A stretch of 64,000 bases of DNA from JBFLVT01 sp036804525 (GCA_036804525.1 DAIRSE010000001.1:168881-232880); one strand, 5' to 3'; counted from the first letter of the stretch, positions 17,682 to 26,266 are shown. Notes: generated by a model from the sequence alone, not told the origin. A program made the numbers and translations.

Positions 17682-18296
17682 TTAGACATAAGCAGGCGTA
17701 CCCTGGTACGTACCCTGCTGGAACTGGAACTGCCCCGGAAACTGTTGCCCGGCCATCGGCTGGCCGCCAACCCCGGAGTAGGTGTTGGCAATGTTCTGCA
17801 TCGTCCGCCGGTCTACCGTGGGGACCTGGTAGTATCCACGCTGATTCATATATTGGAAGATTTCATAAGCCATGTTCACGCAGCTTAAAATGTCGTTGGT
17901 CAGCATCAGGCGCAATTCAGGGTCGGCGGCCTCAAGGGCGGCAACGGTGGCCGTGCTGGCCCCGCACTTATGGAGCATCAGCGCGCCGGTACAGATGGCC
18001 TGGTCGGACAGGCGCCTGCTGTTCGGGTGCGGCTGGACGGTCTGCCCGCCCTGGGTGCCGTAAGTCGGGGTACCGACGTTGCGGATATGGTACGGAGAAA
18101 CGTTCACTCCCCGCCCCTGCAAGTAGTTGAGGGTCTTCTGGTAGTCCTGAAGCATCCACTGCTGGTGACGCTCAAGCAACGAGCGCAGCTGCGGGTCCTG
18201 GGCTTCCGAGATATAGAGCGCATGGTGATCGATCATGTTCACTTTTCCGCTCAAAACCTCATGCAACTCCATAGCCTCGTGCATTCCTAACTGCAT
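17682..18296 (-). CDS. CotF-type spore coat protein
   Basis: The 204 residues contain a coat F domain: LSDQAICTGALMLHKCGAS and LMLTNDILSCVNMAYEIFQ, then YMNQRGYYQVPTVD, which is the family signature near the end. The N-terminal half is a second helical region (IDHHALYISEAQDPQLRSLL). The C-terminus is rich in Gln, Gly and Phe, common in coat proteins. It indicates an endospore former. It is monocistronic, with its own terminator, and would be expected under a mother-cell sigma factor. Confidence 0.85.
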   Translation of the reverse strand: MQLGMHEAMELHEVLSGKVNMIDHHALYISEAQDPQLRSLLERHQQWMLQDYQKTLNYLQGRGVNVSPYHIRNVGTPTYGTQGGQTVQPHPNSRRLSDQAICTGALMLHKCGASTATVAALEAADPELRLMLTNDILSCVNMAYEIFQYMNQRGYYQVPTVDRRTMQNIANTYSGVGGQPMAGQQFPGQFQFQQGTYQGTPAYV

Positions 18297-18450
18297 CCAT
18301 AATCCCCCTTCTGCCTTTATTTTGAAAGCTCAAAATTTATTATGCCCCCGTTTGCATAAACGCATAACAAACCGGTTCCGCAAAAAGACTACCATTATTG
18401 AACAATCCCGGAGTTACATTCAGACTTATTTATTAAGGAAGGTGAACGAT

Positions 18451-18594
18451 ATGGTCCAAATGAAAGACGACAAAGATTTCGAACGGAGGCTGTTGGCCGA
18501 CGACAAGGAATACGATTTCGACCCCACCAAACTCCGGCCGGTAGCGAGAGACGAGCTTCTGGGGAATGACACCATCGAAGGCCCCCGCATCTAG
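18451..18594 (+). CDS. Small acidic protein of unknown function (47 residues)
   Basis: ATG 18451 follows GGAAGG at good distance. The protein is highly charged (MVQMKDDKDFERRLLADD, then KEYDFDPTKLRPVARDELL) with no Cys or membrane span. A strong terminator lies 18 bp after the stop. This makes it a clear one-gene unit, but the function is unknown. Confidence 0.6.
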   Translation: MVQMKDDKDFERRLLADDKEYDFDPTKLRPVARDELLGNDTIEGPRI

Positions 18595-18612
18595 CACCAT
18601 CCCGTATACAAA

Positions 18613-18650
18613 GGAGGTGGGTTCCCGCTCCCTGGGAACCCACTCCTTTT
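18613..18650 (+). terminator. Intrinsic terminator
   Basis: GGAGGTGGGTTCCC pairs with GGGAACCCACTCC (one bulged G) and is followed by TTTT. It ends the 47-residue gene. Confidence 0.85.
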
Positions 18651-18749
18651 CAATCCCCATTCTAAAATATATTTAGCATTCTCGGACGGGAATGCCTTCG
18701 AGTCTTACTAATTACGGCTTACTACTGCTCAATCCTACCGGATTAAGCT

Positions 18750-18826
18750 TGGTGGGCCCAGGTAGATTCGAACTACCGACCTCACGCTTATCAGGCGTGC
18801 GCTCTGACCACCTGAGCTATGGGCCC
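18750..18826 (-). tRNA. tRNA-Ile (anticodon GAT)
   Basis: GGGCCCA pairs with TGGGCCC at the acceptor, and CCA is encoded. The anticodon loop reads CTGATAA (anticodon GAT), and the T arm has GTTCGAATC. It is a single gene, not part of an rRNA operon. Confidence 0.96.
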
Positions 18827-18990
18827 GTTCTTACCTAGCTAACAGTATAGCACAGTAAAGTTTTAACGCAAGTGCAGCCGGTGGAGTCTTCCGATACGAA
18901 ATATGAGAGGCAAAACTTGATCGTGGGACAAGCGCAAGCCTGCCACATCCTGCATAAGATGGCATCAAACTATATGTAGGAGGTATTTGT

Positions 18991-19146
18991 ATGTTGAATC
19001 ACGGTAACAACCAATGGCTATTAATCATTCTTCTCCTGTTGCTTCTAATGGGGGATACAATGAACAACGAGCTGCTGCTGATAATCCTTATCTTCCTGCT
19101 CTTAAGCGGGGGCTTCCCCATGATCGGCGCATCCGAGGCCGAGTAA
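18991..19146 (+). CDS. Tiny two-span hydrophobic protein (51 residues)
   Basis: ATG 18991 lies six bases after AGGAGG. Two hydrophobic segments (WLLIILLLLLLM and ELLLIILIFLLLSGGFPMI) are joined by GDTMNN and followed by a short acidic end. The composition resembles small spore or cell-envelope peptides, but no family is recognised. A perfect terminator follows. Confidence 0.6.
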   Translation: MLNHGNNQWLLIILLLLLLMGDTMNNELLLIILIFLLLSGGFPMIGASEAE

Positions 19147-19160
19147 GGTGGAACCTTTTG

Positions 19161-19194
19161 AAAGAGCCTTTCCGCAAGGAAAGGCTCTTTTTTA
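19161..19194 (+). terminator. Intrinsic terminator
   Basis: AAAGAGCCTTTCC and GGAAAGGCTCTTT form a perfect 13-bp stem around GCAA, followed by TTTAT. Confidence 0.93.
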
Positions 19195-19246
19195 TGTTTA
19201 CAAAGTTCCCACCGTGATACTCTATAACCGAAAGGAGCTATTCAAA

Positions 19247-19426
19247 ATGCCGGACACTGAAAAAAGACAGTTCAACAAGTCTATCCCCGAACCTATGCCC
19301 CCCGAGCCTCAGGGAGTCGGGTTTTCCGAAGACCTTGCCAACGGCCTGGGCTGGATGTATGCTACCGACACCGGACTCGATAATGGGGAAGTGACTGCAG
19401 ACGACAGCGAAAGCCCCAAAGAATAG
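19247..19426 (+). CDS. Small acidic, Pro-rich protein of unknown function (59 residues)
   Basis: ATG 19247 follows AAAGGAG at seven bases. The protein begins MPDTEKRQFNKSIPEPMP and contains GLGWMYATDTGLDNGE with an acidic end. It has no membrane span or Cys. An upstream GTG frame exists but overlaps the terminator of the previous gene. Function unknown. Confidence 0.55.
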   Translation: MPDTEKRQFNKSIPEPMPPEPQGVGFSEDLANGLGWMYATDTGLDNGEVTADDSESPKE

Positions 19427-19576
19427 ACCGCTTGCGTCCCAATTGTTCAGGACGTAATCTTACCCCGGCCCGCTTGCACCGGAATGAGGCTGCGTTAATT
19501 AGTTAATTGCTGGGCAGGGATTCAGGGGTTGAAAGGAGAAATGTCCGGGGAACTTTATCAATAGGGGAAGCAAGTA

Positions 19577-20521
19577 TTGAAGCCCAATCCGTTTTACGTC
19601 GGCGTTTGCCTGGTTATCGTTTCGGCAGCCGGCTTCGGTTTGCTGCCAATTTTGGCCCTCTATGCTTACCAGGCAGGTGCCAGCGTTACGACACTGCTCT
19701 TCGTCCGTTTTTCGCTAGCGTCCCTGGCGCTCCTCGCATATGTGGCAATCGAGGTTAAAGAGTGGCCCGTGACAAGATTTCACTGGGCATCTCTATTTGT
19801 GCTAGGCGGGGTGTTTTACACCATCCAGTCAAGCTCTTACCTTTCTTCCGTAAAATATATCCCCGCTTCCCTGGCGGCCTTACTCCTATACAGCTATCCG
19901 ATTTTTGTCACAGCGCTTTCCTATTTTGTTAATAAAGAAAAACTGACGGTACTGCGCTCGTTTTCTATAGGGCTATGCAGTGTGGGCACAGCAATGGTCC
20001 TTGGTGTCTCTTTTGACACTGTGAACTTTCTCGGCGTGTTCCTGGCCCTCACCGCAGCTGTGGTCTACTCCTGCTACATTGTCTTGGGGAACCGGGTCGT
20101 GATACAGTTATCTCCAATGGTGACAAGCGCCTTTGTCTCGCTGTTCGCCAGCCTGTCGCTATTGGTTATCGCGCTGTCCACCGGAACGCTCGAGTTCCGC
20201 CTCAGCCTTGACGCCTGGGCGGCTATTTGCGCTATCGCCCTATTCTCTACGGTGGTTGCCATGTTCACCTTTTTCCAGGGCCTGAAGCTTATCGGTTCCA
20301 CCCGGGCATCGATCATAAGTACTGCTGAACCGCTGGTAACAGTCGCCTTTGCAGCAGTGCTCTGGCACGAAAAGCTAACGCTGCTACAAATGTTAGGGGG
20401 TTTGAGTATCCTAGCCGGCGGCGTATTCGCGGCATTACCCGGAGCAGAACCGAAAGGCGGGAAAGACAAAGCATCCAGGAACAGTAACGAAGGTCCGGTT
20501 ACCCCGGCCATCCGTCAGTAG
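19577..20521 (+). CDS. EamA/DMT-family transporter
   Basis: The 314 residues contain ten predicted membrane spans in two repeats, typical of the drug/metabolite transporter superfamily. Signatures include LLFVRFSLASLALL, SSVKYIPASLAALLLYSYP in the first half and GSTRASIISTAEPLVTVAF in the second. The start is TTG 19577 behind GGGGAAG. The hydrophilic C-terminal tail is Lys/Ser-rich. The family exports amino acids or other metabolites; the substrate cannot be assigned. Confidence 0.85.
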   Translation: MKPNPFYVGVCLVIVSAAGFGLLPILALYAYQAGASVTTLLFVRFSLASLALLAYVAIEVKEWPVTRFHWASLFVLGGVFYTIQSSSYLSSVKYIPASLAALLLYSYPIFVTALSYFVNKEKLTVLRSFSIGLCSVGTAMVLGVSFDTVNFLGVFLALTAAVVYSCYIVLGNRVVIQLSPMVTSAFVSLFASLSLLVIALSTGTLEFRLSLDAWAAICAIALFSTVVAMFTFFQGLKLIGSTRASIISTAEPLVTVAFAAVLWHEKLTLLQMLGGLSILAGGVFAALPGAEPKGGKDKASRNSNEGPVTPAIRQ

Positions 20522-20524
20522 CTT

Positions 20525-20728
20525 TCAAATATTGATCCAGAGTGCGGCCTCATATGTCGAATAACCGTCCAGTTCTTCGAGTGCCACCTTGCGCCCGGTG
20601 CTGAGCGCAAACAGTTCCTGCGCCAGCAGTAATGCCTGGGTCTTGTCTTTGGCGCTAACGACGAAACCTTGTTTGTTTAAGCAAACAACCCACTTCTGTT
20701 TAACGTCTGCCTGGGGTGTCTTCTGCAT
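20525..20728 (-). CDS. Small soluble protein of unknown function (67 residues)
   Basis: ATG 20726-20728 opens a compact protein with KWVVCLNKQGFVVSAKDKT and ALLLAQELFALSTGRKV. The alternating hydrophobic/charged pattern looks like a real folded domain. It ends three bases past the stop of the convergent transporter gene. The ribosome site is weak. No family recognised. Confidence 0.5.
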   Translation of the reverse strand: MQKTPQADVKQKWVVCLNKQGFVVSAKDKTQALLLAQELFALSTGRKVALEELDGYSTYEAALWINI

Positions 20729-20888
20729 TGAGCATACCCACCACCCGTCTGTTACAAGTGTTAGGCAAGAATCCTTAACTTTATAGTACTGATCAAGGGT
20801 ACAATTGCTATGGGATATAAGTCACATCTCTATGCCATTGACGTCCTGGTGGTACGGGACCATAGTCCCATAAAATGCACGGTAAAAA

Positions 20889-20931
20889 GCAAAATTCCGA
20901 CAAAACACGAAGCTCCGTCGGAATCTGTGTC
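20889..20931 (-). terminator. Terminator of the gltX / tRNA transcript
   Basis: On the minus strand GATTCCGAC and GTCGGAATT form a stem followed by TTGCTTTTTA. It lies about 75 bp downstream of tRNA-Glu. A second hairpin (GAAGCGG with CCGCTTC, about 20970-20992) lies between. Confidence 0.7.
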
Positions 20932-21005
20932 ATCGAGTAGTTTAAGGTAGGTTTGATCCATAGACAAATCGAAGCGGTGTGATAGCCGCTTCAACAGCAA
21001 AATTA

Positions 21006-21081
21006 TGGTAGCCCTAACGGGATTCGAACCCGTGTCTCCACCTTGAGAGGGTGGTGTCCTGGACCCCTAGACGATAGGGCC
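21006..21081 (-). tRNA. tRNA-Glu (anticodon CTC)
   Basis: The gene starts GGCCCTATCGTCTAGGGG, a typical tRNA-Glu D arm. The anticodon loop is CTCTCAA (anticodon CTC), the T arm GGTTCGAATCC, and CCA is encoded. It follows tRNA-Gln by ten bases. Confidence 0.95.
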
Positions 21082-21091
21082 AAACTTTTAT

Positions 21092-21165
21092 TGGCTGCGG
21101 GACTAGGACTCGAACCTAGACAGCATGATCCAGAGTCATGCGTGCTACCATTACACCATCCCGCA
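21092..21165 (-). tRNA. tRNA-Gln (anticodon CTG)
   Basis: TGCGGGA pairs with TCCCGCA, the D arm reads TGGTGTAATGGTAGCA, the anticodon loop is CTCTGGA (anticodon CTG), and CCA is encoded. It lies 29 bp after gltX on the same strand. Confidence 0.95.
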
Positions 21166-21194
21166 CCAAAATGTTCTCCACAGCGCAAGAGTTA

Positions 21195-22685
21195 TTATAG
21201 CATGTCTGCCTGCTCGTTGCAAGCCCTTATGAAGGACGCAGCTTTTTCCAGCCGCGCCAGACAGCGTTCTTTCCCCAGGATAGCAATGATGTCAAAAAGG
21301 CCGGGGCCTACGGTCCGCCCTGAAAGGGCCAGCCGGGTCGGGTGAATAAGGGCTCCGCCCGAGACACCCAGTTTCTCGATGAGCTTCCGGTAGGCCTTTT
21401 CTGTGCCCTCAACAGTGAAATCTTGGACATTGGCCAGCGCTTCGCGGCCTTTGTCCAGGATGGCAGCGGCACCCGGCTTCATGAAATGCTTCTTTACGCC
21501 CTTTTCCTCGTAGACAAAATCGTCTTCATAAAAGTAAGAGGAGGCGTCGGCCAGTTCAACAAGGGTGTGTACCCGCGTACGCACGGCGTCAATGACCCGC
21601 GCCGTATAAGACAGGGTTTCTGAATCGGGCTCTTCTGGGATCAACCCCGCCGCCTTAAAGAAAGGCAACGCCTCGTCCACGACCTTTTCGAGCGGCAGCA
21701 AGCTGAGGTACTGGGCGTTAATCCACGTCAACTTCTTTACGTCATAAATGGCAGCGTGCTTTGACACGCCTTCCAGGCTAAACCGCCGCAGGATCTCTTC
21801 ACGCGTGAGAACCTCCTGATCTCCGCCGGGAGACCACCCGAGCAGGGCCAGGTAATTGATGATGGCCTCGGCCAAATAGCCCTCGGTACAAAATTCTTCG
21901 ACGGCCGTGGCCCCGTGACGCTTCGACAGCTTGGAGCGGTCCGGAGCAAGGATCATCGGCACGTGAGCGTACTGCGGCGGTTGGAAGCCGAGAGCCCGCG
22001 CAATGACTATCTGCTTGGGCGTATTGGAGAGGTGCTCTTCAGCGCGGATCACGTGTGTAATCCGCATCAAGAAGTCGTCCACCACGCAGGCAAAGTTGTA
22101 GGTGGCGATCCCGTTGGATTTTACGATGATGAAATCATCCATCACCGAACGGTTCTCAAAGCTAACCTCACCACGGATCAGGTCGGATACGACCGTCGTT
22201 TCGTCCTCGGGGACCTTGATGCGCAGGACAGGCTTAATGCCGGCGGCTTCCTTGGCACTCCGCGCCTCCTCGCTGAGGCCGCAGCAACGGCGGTCGTAAC
22301 GCGGGATCTCGCCACGCTTGCGGGCTTCCGCGCGCATCTGCGCCAATTCTTCCGGGCTGCAGTAGCACTTGTACGCGAGGCCTTTTTCCAGCAGCCGTTC
22401 AGCCTCCCGCCGGTATATATCGAACCGCTGCGATTGCTGGTAAGGACCGTAGGGACCGCCCTTGTCGGGGCCCTCGTCCCAGTCAAGGCCCAGCCAGCGC
22501 AGAGTCGCCAGTATTCCCCTGGCCGCGTCGGCGACAAACCGTTCGGTATCGGTATCTTCGAGGCGAAGGACAAACGCCCCCCCGTGCGACCGCGCAAATA
22601 ACCAGTTAAAAAGCGCCGTCCTCGCCCCGCCGATGTGCAGGCTCCCCGTCGGGCTGGGGGCGAAACGTACGCGCACTTGTTGCAT
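21195..22685 (-). CDS. gltX: Glutamyl-tRNA synthetase
   Basis: The 496-residue class I synthetase has the HIGH-type motif in RFAPSPTGSLHIGGARTALF and the KMSKS-type motif in DRSKLSKRHGAT. The zinc-binding region CYCSPEELAQ with RRCCGL is present. The C-terminal anticodon-binding part is complete. The next genes are tRNA-Gln and tRNA-Glu on the same strand, so enzyme and substrates may share a transcript. In most Firmicutes this enzyme also charges tRNA-Gln with Glu for GatCAB, which would suit the pairing; that is family knowledge, not seen here. Confidence 0.96.
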   Translation of the reverse strand: MQQVRVRFAPSPTGSLHIGGARTALFNWLFARSHGGAFVLRLEDTDTERFVADAARGILATLRWLGLDWDEGPDKGGPYGPYQQSQRFDIYRREAERLLEKGLAYKCYCSPEELAQMRAEARKRGEIPRYDRRCCGLSEEARSAKEAAGIKPVLRIKVPEDETTVVSDLIRGEVSFENRSVMDDFIIVKSNGIATYNFACVVDDFLMRITHVIRAEEHLSNTPKQIVIARALGFQPPQYAHVPMILAPDRSKLSKRHGATAVEEFCTEGYLAEAIINYLALLGWSPGGDQEVLTREEILRRFSLEGVSKHAAIYDVKKLTWINAQYLSLLPLEKVVDEALPFFKAAGLIPEEPDSETLSYTARVIDAVRTRVHTLVELADASSYFYEDDFVYEEKGVKKHFMKPGAAAILDKGREALANVQDFTVEGTEKAYRKLIEKLGVSGGALIHPTRLALSGRTVGPGLFDIIAILGKERCLARLEKAASFIRACNEQADML

Positions 22686-22799
22686 CTAAGAACCGCTCCC
22701 CTGTTCATTCAGTACGCCTACTATTATATTGCCAATTTCTTCGCACTGTAAAGCCGCGCAAAGTAAGATCTTCCGGTTACATTTCTTACTCTTTCGTAA

Positions 22800-22982
22800 A
22801 GAACCGGCAGGCTACAGGCACAGACTGCTTCCAGCCACAGAATTGCCGAATCCGTCCGGGCCATTGTCCGGGCTAACGAGCAGAGCGCCGCAGCTACCGG
22901 TGAAGTAGCCGCAAGCATGGAAAACCTGAACCAGATGGCACACGAGGTCATCAAAAAAATGGAGCGGTTTAAAGTCGGGTAG
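22800..22982 (+). pseudogene. C-terminal remnant of a methyl-accepting chemotaxis protein
   Basis: The plus-strand frame between a TAA just before 22800 and TAG 22980-22982 reads RIAESVRAIVRANEQSAAAT, then GEVAASMENLNQMAHEVIKK and a short basic end. This is the usual heptad pattern at the end of a receptor signalling domain. There is no start codon or ribosome site in frame, and no sensor or HAMP part. The rest of the gene has been lost. Confidence 0.7.
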
Positions 22983-22989
22983 GCTGGTC

Positions 22990-23496
22990 TCAGACAGACG
23001 TTATGCCCTCAATCCTCAGCAGGCGCTCCTTCCAATCGGGAGCACCTGACCAGCCGCCTATACTACCGTCCGAACGAAGAACCCGGTGACACGGCACCAC
23101 CAGGAGAGTCCTGTTCCTGCTGAGCGCACCCCCGACGGCACGCGCAGCCCTGGGATGATTGATGGCGGCAGCAACTTCGTTGTACGACATTGTCCGGCCG
23201 TAGCCGATACGCCTCACCGCCTCCAGCACCAGGCGGGTGAAAGGCGTCTGACCCTCCCAGTTGACAGGAACGAAGTCAAAGCTCACCCGCTCCCCCCGGT
23301 AGTAAGCCTCCAATGCTTTCATCAGTTCCTGCTCCACGCCATCGGTAGGCGGCCCGCCTGAAACCAGCCCGGGGCGGCCGAGATCGCCGATGGCCGTTTC
23401 TGCTGACGGACGCGGCAGGCTGATGGCATAGAGTCCATCCTTCGACCATAGCCAGGCTACCCAACCAACATCAAGCTGCACTATCCGGGTTAGCAT
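22990..23496 (-). CDS. ogt: Methylated-DNA--protein-cysteine methyltransferase
   Basis: The suicide repair protein transfers alkyl groups from O6-alkylguanine to its own Cys. The active site VVPCHRVLRSDGSIGG is intact, preceded by TPFTRLVLEAVRRIGYGRTM and the helix-turn-helix segment AARAVGGALSRN. ATG 23494-23496 behind GGGGG gives 168 residues, the usual size. An upstream start is less likely. It is divergent from selD. Confidence 0.92.
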   Translation of the reverse strand: MLTRIVQLDVGWVAWLWSKDGLYAISLPRPSAETAIGDLGRPGLVSGGPPTDGVEQELMKALEAYYRGERVSFDFVPVNWEGQTPFTRLVLEAVRRIGYGRTMSYNEVAAAINHPRAARAVGGALSRNRTLLVVPCHRVLRSDGSIGGWSGAPDWKERLLRIEGITSV

Positions 23497-23601
23497 TCTT
23501 AATCCCCCATTATGCCAACAATAAAATATTGTTATTTTATTAGCCAATGCCTGCTGTTAAATGATAGAATGCCCATGATCAGCTAAGAGAGGTGAAGGTA
23601 C

Positions 23602-24642
23602 TTGACGGCACTGAAACTGACCGCTATGACTGCCAGTTCGGGGTGAGCCGCGAAGATAGGACCGGCGGTCCTGGCACAGGTCTTAGGCTCCCTTCCCGCA
23701 ATCGACGATCCGCGGTTAATCGTCGGGATCAACACCTCGGATGACGCCGGCGTTTACCTGCTCAATGAGCAGACCGCGCTCATTCAGACCGTTGATTTCT
23801 TTACGCCTGTTGTCGACAATCCCTTTGATTTCGGACGCATTGCCGCAGCCAACGCCCTTAGCGACATCTACGCTATGGGCGGCCGCCCGCTGACGGCTAT
23901 GAACATTATCTGCTACCCGACCAAGGACGGCGACCTGGACACCCTCACTCAGATTCTTTTGGGAGGGGCCACGAAAGTACGGGAGAGCGGTGCCGTCCTG
24001 GCGGGCGGGCACAGCGTTGAGGACCGTGAACCAAAGTACGGCCTGGCCGTTACCGGGGTGACCAAGCCTGACAAGCTCCTGACCAACGCCGGGGCAAAGC
24101 CGGGCGATGCACTCGTACTGACTAAAAGGCTGGGTACGGGAGTAGTAACTACCGCCATTAAGGCTGATATGGCTTCTGACGACTTAATCAGACTGGTCAC
24201 CGAGCAGATGGCCGCACTGAACGCCGCCGCCGCGGAGGCCATGCAGCACGTGGGAGCAAATGCCTGTACCGACATTACCGGTTTCGGCCTTCTCGGCCAC
24301 GCCAGCGAGATGGCCAAGGCAAGCAAAGTAGGCATTATTCTAAACGCCTCCCGTCTGCCCTTACTTCCCAACGTTATCGACTTTGCCTCGATGGGTTTGT
24401 TGCCTGGCGGAGCACACAACAACCGCTGCTACCTTGCCGACACCGTTACATTTGATCCTGATATCCCGCTAGCTATCCAAGACTTGATGTTCGATCCCCA
24501 AACGTCCGGCGGTTTACTTGTCTCCCTGCCCGCAGAAAAGGCCCCTGTCCTCATCGAGGCCATGGCCCAACGCGGGACCGAAGGGACCATAATCGGCAGA
24601 GTGGTAGGAGAATACCAGGGTTGTATCAAAGTAGAACCCTGA
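23602..24642 (+). CDS. selD: Selenide, water dikinase; itself a selenoprotein (in-frame UGA at codon 15)
   Basis: SelD makes selenophosphate from selenide and ATP for selenocysteine and selenouridine synthesis. The frame starts at TTG 23602 behind AGGTGAAGG and reads LKLTAMTASSG-TGA-AAKIGPAV. The TGA (23644-23646) falls where the family has its catalytic Cys or Sec, so it encodes Sec. After it come the ATP-binding NTSDDAGVYLL, DFFTPVVDNPFDFG, the AANALSDIYAMGG motif, AGGHSVED and DITGFGLLGH. Counting the Sec codon the protein has 346 residues. Ordinary gene calling would start about 230 bases too late. It implies selA, selB and selC elsewhere in the genome. Confidence 0.95.
23644..23675 (+). 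promoter_or_regulatory. Candidate bacterial SECIS element in selD
   Basis: Starting at the UGA, AGGACC and GGUCCU form a six-base-pair stem with a GGC loop, extended by GCC with GGC. A hairpin of this kind directly 3' of UGA is what SelB needs to read UGA as Sec. Confidence 0.55.
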
Positions 24643-24648
24643 AAAAAG

Positions 24649-24674
24649 CTGGCGGGGTTTCGTGACCCCGCCAG
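24649..24674. terminator. Bidirectional terminator between selD and the DivIVA-like gene
   Basis: CTGGCGGGGT and ACCCCGCCAG form a perfect ten-bp stem. The minus strand continues into CTTTTTT, a strong terminator for the DivIVA-like gene; the plus side has TCTTAGTTT. Confidence 0.85.
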
Positions 24675-24688
24675 TCTTAGTTTAATAC

Positions 24689-26266
24689 CTAGCGGCTCAG
24701 GTTCTCCCGCAACTTGGTCAATAAACCGTTCCACTTGTCGTCGCCAGTTGGCCCCTCAGATTCTTCCCGTTCACGCTCTTCTTTTTCCTGTCCGTCAGCA
24801 GCCTGGCCCGCTGGGGACGGCGACCCGCTCAAAAACGTGATAACCCTGCCCGGCGAGGTTCCCTCGCGGCTAACGGGTCCCTTGTACAGTATGCCGGTCA
24901 GGTCTTCAAAAAGCTTGTAGCGGTGCTCGTCCACCAGTTTGATTAACTCGGCGAGTTTCTTACGAAAGACCTCGTTGGCCGCGGCTTCCGCTTCGTTCAA
25001 GTGATGGCGGGCAAGGATGTAGGCCTGCCCGATGGCCACTTCCTTAAGCCTGTAATCTTTGAGTTCGGCGTCCAAGCGCTCCAGTTCCTCCTGCAACTGT
25101 TCCTTCTCTGCCAGCGCCGAGTCGCGCGCTGACTGCAGGCTGTGGCGCTCCGCCTGGAGCTCGGCGACCAGGGCCTCGAGACGTGTGCACTCCTGCTGTA
25201 ATTCCATAATTTGCTTCTGGGCGTTGAGAGCCAGCGTCATGTACCTGTCCTTGTCCTGCAGCGCCTCAAAACAGTCCTTTGCCAGCTTCTCCTTCTCTTC
25301 CTTAAGCTCTTTCAGCGCCGCCTCTGCCTCCGCCAGTTTGCGTTCGCTCACCGAAACCCGCTCGAGGGCCCTGTCCAGCTCCTTCTTCAGCTGATCCAGC
25401 AGTTCCGGCGGGCTGCTTTGCTCCTGGAGGTTCTTTACGTGCTCCAGTTCGCCTCTAACCGACTCCAGTTCCGCAAGCAGCCTGGCGTTCTCCTGTTCGA
25501 GTTCTTGCTCGCGTCCGCTTTCCCGATTTAAAGCGTTAAGTTTCCTCTCCAGGTCCGCAACCAGGCTTTCCAGCCGCGCCCTTTCCTTGGCCCATTCGGC
25601 CGCTTGCTTCTCGTACTGCGCGACCTGTGTCTTTAACCCTTGGATTTCCGCCCGTGCCTCCGCCATTTCCGCAGCCTGCTTCTCGTATTCGTCAACCCGC
25701 TGTTCCTCCCATTCGGCCATCTGTTTCTCGTATTCGGCAACCTTGGCGGCCAGGCTCTGCAGCCGTGTGCGCTCCTCGGCCCATTCGGCTGCCTTTTTCT
25801 CGTATTCGGCGGCCTTGGCCGCCAGAATTTGCAGTTGGATACGTTCCTCCGCCCATCCCGCGGCCAGCTTCTCGTATTCGTCAATCTTGCTGGTCAGTTC
25901 CTCAATCTGGCTCTTCTTTGCCTCCCACTCCGCGGCCTGCTTCTCATATTCGGCGAGGCGGGCGCTAAGCTCTTCGAGCTGCTTCCGCTCCTCCGCCCAT
26001 TCGGCTTCTTTCTTTTCGTACTCGGCAATTTGCGAAACCAGCAGCTTTTCGCGGGCCAGCAAATCCCGGCGCTCCCGCTGGACAGCCGCAAGTTCGACTT
26101 CAACCGCTCTCTTGGCCTTCTCCATATTGGCCAACGCGCTTTCGGCTGCTTCCGCCTGCTTAACCCGGTCTCGGAGTTCCTTTAGCTCAGCGTTTACCTC
26201 GTTACAGAACCGGTCCACATCAGCAACGTTATAGCCCCGGAACTTTTTGCGGAAAGCAACCATCAT
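24689..26266 (-). CDS. DivIVA-domain protein with a long repeated coiled coil
   Basis: The first about 35 residues (VAFRKKFRGYNVADVDRFCNEV) are a DivIVA-type N-terminus, which in this family binds curved membrane at poles or septa. Most of the remaining 525 residues is coiled coil. Residues about 80-240 are seven units of a 24-residue repeat beginning EYEKQAAEWAEER, one unit being cut to 15. The C-terminal part is Leu/Glu-rich coil, then HHLNEAEAAANEVFRKKLAEL and a disordered acidic tail. ATG 26264-26266 follows GGGAGG. A role in division, sporulation or polar anchoring is inferred from the domain. Confidence 0.8.
   Translation of the reverse strand: MMVAFRKKFRGYNVADVDRFCNEVNAELKELRDRVKQAEAAESALANMEKAKRAVEVELAAVQRERRDLLAREKLLVSQIAEYEKKEAEWAEERKQLEELSARLAEYEKQAAEWEAKKSQIEELTSKIDEYEKLAAGWAEERIQLQILAAKAAEYEKKAAEWAEERTRLQSLAAKVAEYEKQMAEWEEQRVDEYEKQAAEMAEARAEIQGLKTQVAQYEKQAAEWAKERARLESLVADLERKLNALNRESGREQELEQENARLLAELESVRGELEHVKNLQEQSSPPELLDQLKKELDRALERVSVSERKLAEAEAALKELKEEKEKLAKDCFEALQDKDRYMTLALNAQKQIMELQQECTRLEALVAELQAERHSLQSARDSALAEKEQLQEELERLDAELKDYRLKEVAIGQAYILARHHLNEAEAAANEVFRKKLAELIKLVDEHRYKLFEDLTGILYKGPVSREGTSPGRVITFLSGSPSPAGQAADGQEKEEREREESEGPTGDDKWNGLLTKLRENLSR
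25547..26023 (-). repeat. In-frame tandem repeat, about 72 bp per unit, seven units
   Basis: The units encode EYEKxAAEWAEERxxLQxL and five further residues. Six are 24 codons, one (EYEKQMAEWEEQRVD) is 15. The DNA copies differ by scattered substitutions. Twenty-four residues do not fit an exact heptad multiple, so the coil must adjust its pitch. Confidence 0.85.
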
